Source: Sphingomonas sp. Leaf20
GTDB taxonomy: Bacteria > Pseudomonadota > Alphaproteobacteria > Sphingomonadales > Sphingomonadaceae
Assembly (NCBI RefSeq): GCF_001421535.1
Contig: NZ_LMKN01000008.1
Span: 896,980 to 960,979 of the forward strand
Length of the DNA stretch: 64,000 nt
Direction of reading: 5' to 3'
Of this stretch, positions 18,695-26,903 are shown one piece after another (positions within the stretch are counted from its first letter, which is position 1; each line of letters starts with the position of its first letter). The notes under the pieces are model-generated. The model saw only the letters and a program-made list of their open reading frames with translations. It searched no databases and was not told where the DNA came from. Made by a program: the position numbers and the translations under genes.

Positions 18695-20099
18695 AGCTCA
18701 TGGCCATGACCATCGCGAGCCCCACCACCGAGATCGTCGTCTCCAGCATCGACCAGGTCCGGAACGTGTCCGCGGTGCTCGTCCCGACATAGCTCTTGAC
18801 CAGCCAGAAGCCCGGATCGTTGACGTGGCTGAAGAACACCGACCCCGCGCCGACGGCGAGCACGACGAGTTCGGGCGACACGCCCGACCCGGCGACGACG
18901 CCCGGCATGATCCCGACGGCGGTGATCGTCGCGACCGTCGCCGACCCGGCGGCGAGGCGGATCCCGACCGCGACCAGCCAGCCGAGCAGCAACGGCGATA
19001 TCGCGTACATCAGCACCGTCCGCGCGAGCAGGTCGGACAGTCCGGCGGTGACGAGCACCTGTTTGAGCGCACCGCCCGCACCGATCGCGAGCAGGATCGC
19101 GCCGGCCGCGCCCATCGTCTCGTGCCAGACCGCGTCCTGGATCGCCGCCTCGCGCAGGCGTCGCCCGAACAGCAGCGGCAGCGCGAGCAGGTTGGTCAGC
19201 AGCAGCGCGATCACCGGGTTGCTCGCCGCGACCAGCCATGCGGTGCCCTTGAGCCCGGGGATCATCTGGCCGAGCTCGCCGGTCGCGATCATCAGCACGG
19301 GGAGCAGGACGATCAGCAGCGCGGAGGGGCGCGGCGGGGCAGGAATCGACAGCCCGGCATCGTGGAGCACCGGCTCGACCAGCCGCACGCCGCGCGTCGT
19401 GAACCGGGCGAGCACGGGGCCGGCTAGGATCGCTGTGGGGATGGCGATGATGATGCCGTAGAGCATCGTCCGCCCGAGATTGGCGCCGAGCGCCTCGACC
19501 GCGAGCAGAGGCCCCGGATGCGGCGGGACGAGCGCGTGCACCACGCCCAGCCCGGCGAGCGCGGGCATGATCAGCCTGAGCTTGGCGGCGTCGCGGTCCG
19601 CCGCATCGCTGCCCGCCATTTCCTCGGCGGCGGCGACCACGATCGGCAGCAGCAGCACGAGCCCCGTCTCAAAGAACAGCGGCAGCCCGACGACGATCGC
19701 GATGCCCAGCGTCGCCCAGGGCGCCGCGCGCGCGCCGGTCAGCTGCAATGCCCCCTTGGCAAGCGACGCGGCGGCGCCCGACAGATGCAGCATCGCGCCG
19801 AGCGAAAGCCCCAGCGCGACGACGAGCCCGGTGCCGCCAATGATGTCGCCCACGCCCTTCTGCACCGCCTTGGCGACGTCGGGCAGCGGCAATCCGGCGA
19901 GAAGGCCGACCGTGAAGGCACCGCATAGCAGGCCGATGAACGGATGCAGCCGCCCGCGCACGATCATCACCACCGCGAGCAGGATCCCCGAGACCGCCGC
20001 GATGACCAGGCGCAAGTCGCTGCCGATCACCGATGCGTGCCCGGCAGGCGTGATGTCGGCAGCGCAGATCGGGTCTGCTGGGGTCGTGCCATCGTGCAT
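18684..20099 (-). CDS. GntP-family gluconate/hexonate:H+ symporter
   Basis: A 471-residue inner-membrane permease with about 12-14 hydrophobic segments. Family segments are GVGDIIGGTGLVVALGLSLGAMLHLSG (near residues 82-108), GLPLFFETGLVLLLPIV and HALVPPHPGPLLAVEALGANLG. These match gluconate/idonate carriers. The substrate is probably an aldonate or keto-aldonate made by the periplasmic enzymes next door, but gluconate itself cannot be proven. It heads a minus-strand unit with the FCD regulator; a candidate operator lies 45-58 bases upstream of its start. Confidence 0.88.
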   Translation of the reverse strand: MHDGTTPADPICAADITPAGHASVIGSDLRLVIAAVSGILLAVVMIVRGRLHPFIGLLCGAFTVGLLAGLPLPDVAKAVQKGVGDIIGGTGLVVALGLSLGAMLHLSGAAASLAKGALQLTGARAAPWATLGIAIVVGLPLFFETGLVLLLPIVVAAAEEMAGSDAADRDAAKLRLIMPALAGLGVVHALVPPHPGPLLAVEALGANLGRTMLYGIIIAIPTAILAGPVLARFTTRGVRLVEPVLHDAGLSIPAPPRPSALLIVLLPVLMIATGELGQMIPGLKGTAWLVAASNPVIALLLTNLLALPLLFGRRLREAAIQDAVWHETMGAAGAILLAIGAGGALKQVLVTAGLSDLLARTVLMYAISPLLLGWLVAVGIRLAAGSATVATITAVGIMPGVVAGSGVSPELVVLAVGAGSVFFSHVNDPGFWLVKSYVGTSTADTFRTWSMLETTISVVGLAMVMAMSYVV

Positions 20100-20144
20100 G
20101 TCCTCTCGATCCGACGGCGTCTTCGCCTGTCGCTCATGGCAGGA

Positions 20145-20157
20145 TCTGTACGACAGA
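20145..20157 (-). promoter_or_regulatory. Candidate FCD-regulator operator upstream of gntP
   Basis: A perfect inverted repeat TCTGT-ACG-ACAGA lies 45 bases upstream of the permease start. Its layout (short half-sites with GT and AC three bases apart) agrees with operators of FadR/FCD regulators. On the minus strand it overlaps the -10 part of a possible promoter (TTGCCA, 18 bases, TACAGA). The heptamer TGTACGA recurs at 17878-17884, upstream of the TonB receptor, but without a good second half. The binding role is inference. Confidence 0.5.
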
Positions 20158-20324
20158 CTTTTTCATTCTGGCAAGAAAAAGGCTTGATTGGGAACAAATG
20201 AACGCGCCATACCGAAAACCTGTCCAACCGAATCCGCACAACCGGATCGCAGAAGCAACAGTCGAAGCCGGGTCGCGGTGATGTGCCGCCGCCACAAAAG
20301 GCCGCGAAAACAGGGAGGATGACC

Positions 20325-20606
20325 ATGGAAGCGACCGCATTCGACATCCGCGATCCGTCAGCCGCAGCCGCAGCCGCGAACGGTACGCCGGGGGCGCACG
20401 GTACGATGCCCCGTCTCACGCCGACGCAGATCAAGGTGCTGCGCGGCGTTCATTCGGGATTGCTCAACAAGCAGATCGCGTTCGACCTCGGGATCGCCGA
20501 GGCCACGGTGAAGGTCCACATGACCGCGCTGATGCGCAAGCTCAACGTCCGCAACCGGACGCAGGCGGCGATCGTCGCGCAGGGCCTTGCGATCGGCGGA
20601 TCCTAG
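20325..20606 (+). CDS. Small LuxR-type HTH protein without receiver domain
   Basis: A 93-residue protein that is almost only a LuxR/FixJ helix-turn-helix (LTPTQIKVLRGVHSGLLNKQIAFDLGIAEATVKVHM, about residues 30-66). There is no receiver, PAS or autoinducer domain. The N-terminal 28 residues are Ala-rich and probably disordered. ATG 20325 is chosen because GGGAGG (20313-20318) sits six bases upstream; ATG 20319 would be too close. It is divergent from gntP. It may act as a stand-alone DNA-binding protein or as an orphan output domain; targets are unknown. Confidence 0.78.
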   Translation: MEATAFDIRDPSAAAAAANGTPGAHGTMPRLTPTQIKVLRGVHSGLLNKQIAFDLGIAEATVKVHMTALMRKLNVRNRTQAAIVAQGLAIGGS

Positions 20607-20748
20607 CACCGCCATGTGGCGCGGCCGGTGCGCTCTGCGCCGGACCGGACCCATGCCCGACGACGAGAACGACGACGACGACGACGGCCGTGGCACGTGA
20701 TGCGCGGACGGCCTGGCCCTACACGACGCGACCAGCGACGGGAGACGG

Positions 20749-23700
20749 ATGATGGATGTGAGATGGCTGCTTTGCGGGGTGGCGCTGCTGCTCCCGACCC
20801 CGGCTCTGGCGAAGACCAGCTCGGTCTATCTCAGCGCGCCGGGGGATCCGCGCGCGATCACCGTCCGCGGGGTCGGCGATGGCCGGGCCGACGACAGCGC
20901 CGCGATCCAGCAGGCGATCGATGCCGCCGCGGCGGACGGGAAAGGCGGGGTCGTGTTCCTGCCGTCGGGCCGATACCGGATCAGCCGGACGATCTTCGTG
21001 CGGTCTGCCGTGCGGATCTTCGGCGTCGGTGCGACGCGACCCGAAATCCTGCTGGGCGACGCCGCGCAGGGGTTCGGATCGGGCGTCGCGGCGATGGTCA
21101 GCTTTACCGGCGAGGACCAGTACCGCGTCGGCAAGGCGCCCGTGCCGCCGCGCACCAGCGTGCCGTTCGACCCCAGCATCTTCGATGCGACATCGAGCAC
21201 CTTCTATTCGGCGATCTCGAACGTCGATTTCAGGATCGGCACGGGCAATGCCGGCGCCGTCGCGGTCCGGTTTCGCGTCGCACAGCACGGGGTCATCCGG
21301 CACTGCGACTTCCATATCGGCTCGGGTCTGGCGGGCGTGTATCAGGCGGGCAACGAGTTCGAGGACCTTCGCTTCTTCGGCGGTCGCTATGGGATCATGT
21401 CCGAAAAGACGTCGCCGGCATGGCAGTTCACGCTGATCGATTCCGACTTCGACGGGCAGCGCGATGCGGCGATCCGGGAACATGAGGTCGACCTGACGCT
21501 GGTGAACGTCGCGTTCCGCAACACGCCGGTCGGGATCGAGATCGACCGCGGCCATTCGGACTCGCTGTGGGGCAAGGACGTCCGGTTCGAGAATGTCAGC
21601 CGCGCCGGCGTCGTCATATCCGCCGAGAACAGCGTCTTCACGCAGATCGGCTTCGACAATGCGGTCGCCGCGAACACCCCGACCTTCGTCAGCTTCCGCG
21701 ACAGCGGCAAGACGATCGCCGGTGCCGCCGCGCGCTACCGCGTCAAGGACTTCTCCTACGGGCTGAAGCTCGCCGGTCTCGGGATGATCGGCGCATATGC
21801 GACCGATATCGACATGGCGCCGCTGTCACGCTTGCCGGCACGGCGCGCGCCCGCGATCCGCGCGCTGCCCCCGGTACGGTCGTGGGCGAACGTCCGCGAT
21901 CTGGGCGTAAAGGGCGACGATACGACCGATGATACCGTGGCGCTGCAACGTGCGATCGATACGCACCGCGTGCTGTATCTGCCGATGGGTCGGTACCGCG
22001 TGACGGAAACGCTCAAGCTGCGCCCCGACAGCGTCCTGATCGCCCTGCATCCGAGCCTGACACACGTCTATCTGCCCGACGAGACGCCCGCCTATATGGG
22101 GGTCGGCGGCGCCAAGGCGTTGATCCAGAGTGCAAAGGGGGGCGATGCGATCGTGTCCGGGCTCGGGCTGTGGACGGGGGGTGTCAATCCGCGTGCGACC
22201 GCGCTGCTCTGGCGCGCGGGCGAGGCGTCGCTGGTCAACGACGTCAAGATCCAAGGCGGCGGCGGGACCGTGCTGACCAAGGGGAGCCCGATCGGCTTCG
22301 GCGACCCCCGCTCGCGCTTCGACGGCCAATATCCCAGCATCTGGGTGACCGATGGCGGCGGCGGCACCTTTGCCGCGCTCTGGTCACCGAACACGCTCGC
22401 ATCCGCCGGGTTCTACGTGTCGAACACCAAGACGCTGGGGCACGTCTATCAATTGTCGGCCGAGCATCACTATCGGGCGGAAATCGTCCTTGATCATGTC
22501 GAGAACTGGGAGTTTCTCGCTCCCCAGACCGAACAGGAGGTTCGCGACGGGGTCGAGGCGGTCTCGACCGAGATGCGGAACTCGCGCAATATCCTGTTCG
22601 CCAATTACCATGGCTACCGCGTCACGCGGACCGCCGGACCGATGGACGCGGCGGTCAAGCTCTACGCATCGGGCAATATCCGCTTTCGCAACGTCCATGT
22701 GAACGCCGAGAGCGGGTTCGCGAGCTGCGACGCCAAGGGGTGCGGGACGTTTCTGCGCGCGAGCAAATACCCGTTCGAGAACGCGATCCTCGACGTGACA
22801 CGGCAGCAACAGGTGCGCGAGCGCGAGTTTGCGCGGCTCGATGTCCCGGCAGCACCCGCGCTGGCCGCGACGACCTCGGCGATCCCCGTCTCGACCGGCG
22901 TCGAAAAGCTCGCGGGCGGCTTCTACTCGATCGCCGGCGGCGCGGTCGACGCGCAGGGCAAATTATACTTCATCGACCGTCATTTCCAGCGCATCCACAG
23001 CTGGACCAAGGCGGGCGGACTGTCGATCGTTGCGGATGCGCCGCTCGATGCGGTCAACCTCGCGGTCGACGGGTCGGGGAGCCTGCTCGTGCAGTCCTCG
23101 GCGGGCCGCGACGGCAGCGTGTACAGCATCGATCCCGCCAAGCCTGACGACGTCCGCGTGATCGCACCCACCGCGACCCGGCCGCACCGCGGATCGCGCA
23201 CGCTGATGCCCGTCAACGTGTGGGCAAACGGTGAATTCGACGACCGGATCGACCCTGTGACCTATCAATACCCGACGATGGCCGACCTGTTCGCCGCCAA
23301 GCTGGGCGAGACGCGCGCGCAGGAATATGTCTCGCCCGACGGATCGCTGTCGCTGCCCGCGTTTCGCGTGTGGAACCAGGGGCCTGAGGATCATCGCGGG
23401 TGGCGCTGGTCTGACACGCTCGACGCCTATGGGCTGGTCGGCACCCGGCCGGGCGAGCGCGTCGTCCTGACCAACGGATCGGAGAACCGGACCTATAGCG
23501 GGCTGGTCGGCGATTCAGGACAGGTAACCGACCTGAAGGTCGTCGCCGATCGCGGCGGCGAGAGCGCGACGCGCGACGCGGCAGGGAACGTCTATGTCGC
23601 GAACGGGCAGGTGTTCGTCTATCGGCCCGACGGCGCGCTGGCACGGCGGATCGACGTGCCCGAACGCCCGCTCCAGCTCGTGATCGGCGGGGAGGGGGGG

Positions 23701-23751
23701 CGTACGCTGTTCATCCTGACGCATCACGCGCTGTACGCGACCGCGCTCTGA
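20749..23751 (+). CDS. GH55-like double beta-helix protein with C-terminal propeller region
   Basis: A 1000-residue secreted protein (signal LLCGVALLLPTPALA). Two pectate-lyase-3-like beta-helix modules are seen. The first starts near residue 40 (VGDGRADDSAAIQQAIDAA) and the second near residue 385 (GVKGDDTTDDTVALQRAID). This tandem layout, together with LSAEHHYRAE and FLAPQTEQE near residues 570-595, resembles GH55 beta-1,3-glucanases. From about residue 710 a different domain follows (GGFYSIAGGAVDAQGKLYFID, DAAGNVYVANGQVFVYRP) that looks like SMP-30/NHL propeller blades. ATG 20749 and 20752 are both possible, with GGAGA just upstream. The substrate is not proven; a beta-glucan is the family-based guess. 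Confidence 0.72.
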   Translation: MMDVRWLLCGVALLLPTPALAKTSSVYLSAPGDPRAITVRGVGDGRADDSAAIQQAIDAAAADGKGGVVFLPSGRYRISRTIFVRSAVRIFGVGATRPEILLGDAAQGFGSGVAAMVSFTGEDQYRVGKAPVPPRTSVPFDPSIFDATSSTFYSAISNVDFRIGTGNAGAVAVRFRVAQHGVIRHCDFHIGSGLAGVYQAGNEFEDLRFFGGRYGIMSEKTSPAWQFTLIDSDFDGQRDAAIREHEVDLTLVNVAFRNTPVGIEIDRGHSDSLWGKDVRFENVSRAGVVISAENSVFTQIGFDNAVAANTPTFVSFRDSGKTIAGAAARYRVKDFSYGLKLAGLGMIGAYATDIDMAPLSRLPARRAPAIRALPPVRSWANVRDLGVKGDDTTDDTVALQRAIDTHRVLYLPMGRYRVTETLKLRPDSVLIALHPSLTHVYLPDETPAYMGVGGAKALIQSAKGGDAIVSGLGLWTGGVNPRATALLWRAGEASLVNDVKIQGGGGTVLTKGSPIGFGDPRSRFDGQYPSIWVTDGGGGTFAALWSPNTLASAGFYVSNTKTLGHVYQLSAEHHYRAEIVLDHVENWEFLAPQTEQEVRDGVEAVSTEMRNSRNILFANYHGYRVTRTAGPMDAAVKLYASGNIRFRNVHVNAESGFASCDAKGCGTFLRASKYPFENAILDVTRQQQVREREFARLDVPAAPALAATTSAIPVSTGVEKLAGGFYSIAGGAVDAQGKLYFIDRHFQRIHSWTKAGGLSIVADAPLDAVNLAVDGSGSLLVQSSAGRDGSVYSIDPAKPDDVRVIAPTATRPHRGSRTLMPVNVWANGEFDDRIDPVTYQYPTMADLFAAKLGETRAQEYVSPDGSLSLPAFRVWNQGPEDHRGWRWSDTLDAYGLVGTRPGERVVLTNGSENRTYSGLVGDSGQVTDLKVVADRGGESATRDAAGNVYVANGQVFVYRPDGALARRIDVPERPLQLVIGGEGGRTLFILTHHALYATAL

Positions 23752-23841
23752 GGCGGGGCGGCGAACGCTAAAAACCGTGACGGTGCGATTGCGTCGGGCG
23801 GGGCGGCGGGCGAGAAGCGCGCATTCCCACAGGAGACTGCC

Positions 23842-25659
23842 ATGCGTTTCGCCCTTGCCCTCATGCTGTTGCCGACGATCCCGCTCGTCCTGACGGGTGC
23901 GTCCGCACCGGCCCAGACGCCGCAAGCGTCGAAGACCGGGGTGCAGGATGCCGCGCTGCTCGCGTTTCTTGACGAGTCCTATGACGCGCAACTCGCGCTC
24001 AGCCCGGAATCGCAGACGCAGCTGGGCCTGAAGACGAATTACGATCGGCTCGACGACTATACCGACGCCGCGGCGCTGCGATCGCAGGCGCTGTCGGAGC
24101 GGCAACTTGTCGCGATGCACGCGCAGTTCAAGCCCGAGATGCTCGGCGAAAGCGCGCGCGTCAGCTACCGGCTGTTCGAATATGAGGTCGCGCGCGGCCG
24201 GGCCTCGCTGCCGTTCCGGACGCTGCGTTTCCCGGTGTCGACCAATGGCAGCCCGGCGGGGGACATCCCCGTGCTGCTGATCAACAACCACAAGGTGGCC
24301 AGCGTCGCGGATGCGCAGGCCTATATCGCACGGCTTCGCGAGACCGAGCGAGTGATGCGCGAGGTGTCGGCGACGATGCGGACTCAGGCCGCCGCCGGGA
24401 TCATTCCGAACAAGGTCAATTTCGCCCCCGCACGCGCCGATGCGCGCGCGGTGATCACGGGTGCGCCGTTCGACACGGGGCCGGATTCGACGATCATGGC
24501 CGATTTCGCGAAGAAGGTCGCGGCGCTGGACGCCCCCGCGACGACCAAGACGAAATTGCTGGCGGAGGCGCGCGCCGCGCTGACGGGGCCGTTCCGTCGC
24601 GGCTACGACACGATGTTCGCGACGCTCGACGCGATCGAGCCGCTGTCGAAGGGCAATTTCGGCGCGTGGAGCCTGCCGAACGGCGCGGCCTATTATGCCG
24701 ACCGGCTCAAGAATTCGACCACGACCGACCTGACCGCGGACCAGATCCATGAACTCGGCCTCAAACAGGTCGCGGCGATCCGGCAGGAAATGGAGGCGAT
24801 CAAGCGCGAGGTCGGGTTCACGGGTACGCTCGAGCAGTTCTTCGACAAGATCCGGACCGATCCGGCGCTGAAATATCCCAATACGGCGGCGGGTCGCGAG
24901 CAGTATCTGGGGGACGCGCGCGGTGTGATCGCATCGGTGATGGTGGCGGCACCGCGCTATTTCCGGACCTTGCCCAAGGCGCCGCTCGAGGTGCGCGCGG
25001 TCGAGAAATGGCGTGAGGGGACCGCGTCGACCGCGTTCTACAATCCCCCGTCGGCGGACGGATCGCGGCCGGGCATCTATTACGTCAACCTCGTCGACAT
25101 GAACCAGACGCAAAAGGTTCAGGTCGCGGGCATCGCCGCGCACGAAGGCGCGCCGGGTCATCATTTTCAGATCGCGCGCCAGCAGGAGCTGACCGGCATC
25201 CCGAAGTTCCGCAAGTTCGGCGGATATGGCGCGTATATCGAGGGCTGGGGGCTGTATTCGGAGCGGCTCGCGAACGAGATGGGGGTGTACAAGACGCCCT
25301 ATGACCGGTTCGGGATGCTGTCGCTGCAGGTGTGGCGCGCGATCCGGCTCGTGCTCGATACCGGCATCCATTCACGCCGATGGACGCGCGAGCAGGCGAT
25401 CGCCTATTTCAAGGCGAACAGCTCGGTCTCGGACACCGACATTGCCCGCGAAGTCGACCGCTATTTCAACTGGCCGGGCCAGGCGACCAGCTACATGGTC
25501 GGGCAGCTCAAGATCACCGCGCTGCGCAAGCGCGCCGAGCAGGCGCTGGGGCCGAAGTTCGACATCCGCGACTTCCACGAGGCGGTACTCGACCAGGGCG
25601 CACTGCCGCTCGACGTTCTGGACGAGCAGGTCGAGCGCTACATCGCCGCGCATAAATAG
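23842..25659 (+). CDS. DUF885-family secreted metallopeptidase-like protein
   Basis: A 605-residue protein with a signal peptide (cleavage after APAQ) and a single DUF885 domain. The HEGAPGHHFQ motif at about residues 434-443 gives the HExxxH-type zinc ligands, and EGWGLYSERLANE near residue 464 supplies the downstream glutamate. Sphingomonads and other oligotrophs carry many such proteins; substrates are mostly unknown, with dipeptidase-like activity suggested for some. Two strong hairpins follow the stop codon. Confidence 0.85.
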   Translation: MRFALALMLLPTIPLVLTGASAPAQTPQASKTGVQDAALLAFLDESYDAQLALSPESQTQLGLKTNYDRLDDYTDAAALRSQALSERQLVAMHAQFKPEMLGESARVSYRLFEYEVARGRASLPFRTLRFPVSTNGSPAGDIPVLLINNHKVASVADAQAYIARLRETERVMREVSATMRTQAAAGIIPNKVNFAPARADARAVITGAPFDTGPDSTIMADFAKKVAALDAPATTKTKLLAEARAALTGPFRRGYDTMFATLDAIEPLSKGNFGAWSLPNGAAYYADRLKNSTTTDLTADQIHELGLKQVAAIRQEMEAIKREVGFTGTLEQFFDKIRTDPALKYPNTAAGREQYLGDARGVIASVMVAAPRYFRTLPKAPLEVRAVEKWREGTASTAFYNPPSADGSRPGIYYVNLVDMNQTQKVQVAGIAAHEGAPGHHFQIARQQELTGIPKFRKFGGYGAYIEGWGLYSERLANEMGVYKTPYDRFGMLSLQVWRAIRLVLDTGIHSRRWTREQAIAYFKANSSVSDTDIAREVDRYFNWPGQATSYMVGQLKITALRKRAEQALGPKFDIRDFHEAVLDQGALPLDVLDEQVERYIAAHK

Positions 25660-25670
25660 GCGCGACCGGG

Positions 25671-25753
25671 GTGACGGCGGCACGGCAGGGCCGGTCGCCG
25701 TCACGATAGGTGGAGCGGCGTCGATCACGGGGATGATCGACGCCGTCTTCGTT
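25671..25753. terminator. Tandem hairpins between convergent genes
   Basis: Two perfect stems lie between the DUF885 gene and the convergent membrane-protein gene. The first pairs GTGACGGCG (25671-25679) with CGCCGTCAC (25696-25704). The second pairs CGGCGTCGATC (25716-25726) with GATCGACGCCG (25735-25745) and runs into TCTTCGTT on the plus strand. They could end transcription in both directions, although the U-tract is weak. Confidence 0.6.
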
Positions 25754-26634
25754 CAGACGCGGCGGTGGCGCGTCGCGGTGGTTGCGCCGAAGCCGGCTGC
25801 GGCCGCACCGACCAGCAGCGCGATGACGATCATGAACGACGTCCCTGCGGCGGCACCGGCGGCGGTGTCGGTCGCCGACTTGGCGGTGTCGATCGTTTCG
25901 TTCTTGGTCTTGACGAACTGCGCCTTGGCACGCGTCACCTGCGCCTGAGCCTCGGGACGGCTGATCTGGCGCTGCGCCGCGACGATGTCGACGATCCGGC
26001 GTTCGGCCTGGACGCCGTCCTGGCCACCACGGGCAAGCGCGGGGAGCTCCTTGGCGATTTCCTTCTGCGCCTGTTCCGGCGTCATCCGTGCCGGATCGGA
26101 CGGTGCGTCGGACAGATAGGCAGCGGCCTCCTCGCGGACGTCGCCCGTATCGACGCCGGCGACGTCGGCGACCTTGGGTGCTGCAGCACCGATACCAGTG
26201 CCGGCAGCCGATGCGACCGAACCGACGGTGCGGAAGGCCCCACCGATGATCCCGCCGACGGCCGAGGTGAGCAGGTACATCGTCAGGATCAGCGTCACGC
26301 CCCAGACGACCAGACCGTGAACCAGACCGTCGAACCGGTCATGCACGCCGGCAACGCGCGCCGCCGCATAGCCGCCTGCGCCAAGCGCGATGACGGTGGT
26401 GATGAGCCAGTAGATCCCGGCACCGATGCCGAAGCCCGCAGCGCCCGGGGTCGTTCCCTCGACCGGATCGACCATCGTCAGGCCGATGCCCGTGCCGAGG
26501 ATGCCGAGCACGAGCTGGACCGCGACCGCGAGCACGACGCCCGCAAAGATCGCGCCCCATGACAGGCGCGTCACGCCCTTGCCGTAGCGTGCGTCGTCGA
26601 CCGGCAAAACGCCGGGTGTTACATTGGTCGTCAT
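25753..26634 (-). CDS. Membrane protein with long soluble loop, function unknown
   Basis: I do not recognise a defined family. The 293-residue product has three N-terminal transmembrane segments (about residues 27-50, 68-92 and 105-130), a Gly/Ala-rich stretch, a charged region of about 110 residues with a Glu/Gln/Lys-rich pattern (MTPEQAQKEIAKELPALA) that is probably helical, and one C-terminal transmembrane segment ending TRHRRV. It is the last gene of the minus-strand stress operon, 38 bases after the CsbD-like gene, so a role in envelope stress is a guess from context. Confidence 0.7.
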   Translation of the reverse strand: MTTNVTPGVLPVDDARYGKGVTRLSWGAIFAGVVLAVAVQLVLGILGTGIGLTMVDPVEGTTPGAAGFGIGAGIYWLITTVIALGAGGYAAARVAGVHDRFDGLVHGLVVWGVTLILTMYLLTSAVGGIIGGAFRTVGSVASAAGTGIGAAAPKVADVAGVDTGDVREEAAAYLSDAPSDPARMTPEQAQKEIAKELPALARGGQDGVQAERRIVDIVAAQRQISRPEAQAQVTRAKAQFVKTKNETIDTAKSATDTAAGAAAGTSFMIVIALLVGAAAAGFGATTATRHRRV

Positions 26635-26672
26635 AGAATCTCCTGTTGTATCAAAGCTGTCGACGGACGCGC

Positions 26673-26903
26673 TCAGTCCTTGTCGTCCGTATCGATGGGG
26701 GGTGTGGCGGGGTGTTCGGCACGCGCCTGACGCGCGCCGGCCGCGGTCTCGCGTGATCCCTGCTGCTCGACCACCGGGTTGCCGATGATCTTGCCGATCG
26801 CTTCCTGCACCGATCCCTTCGCCTGCCGCGCACGACCCTTCGAGGCCGCGCCCGCGGGCTCGATGCCGTCTGCCTTGGCGCCTTTGGGCTTGGGGGTGGT
26901 CAT
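26673..26903 (-). CDS. CsbD-like small stress protein
   Basis: A 76-residue hydrophilic protein with the repeat pattern seen in CsbD/UPF0337 proteins: KGRARQAKGSVQEAIGKIIG followed by QQGSRETAAGARQARAE. It is likely mostly disordered or helical and soluble. ATG 26903 overlaps the stop of the PAS/LuxR regulator (ATGA 26900-26903), so the two are translationally coupled. CsbD proteins often belong to general stress regulons; their biochemical role is unknown. Confidence 0.72.
   Translation of the reverse strand: MTTPKPKGAKADGIEPAGAASKGRARQAKGSVQEAIGKIIGNPVVEQQGSRETAAGARQARAEHPATPPIDTDDKD

Noticed and set aside
20653..20700. A tiny open frame with a run of Asp codons
   Set aside because: Only 15 codons, no ribosome site and low complexity; probably non-coding simple repeat.
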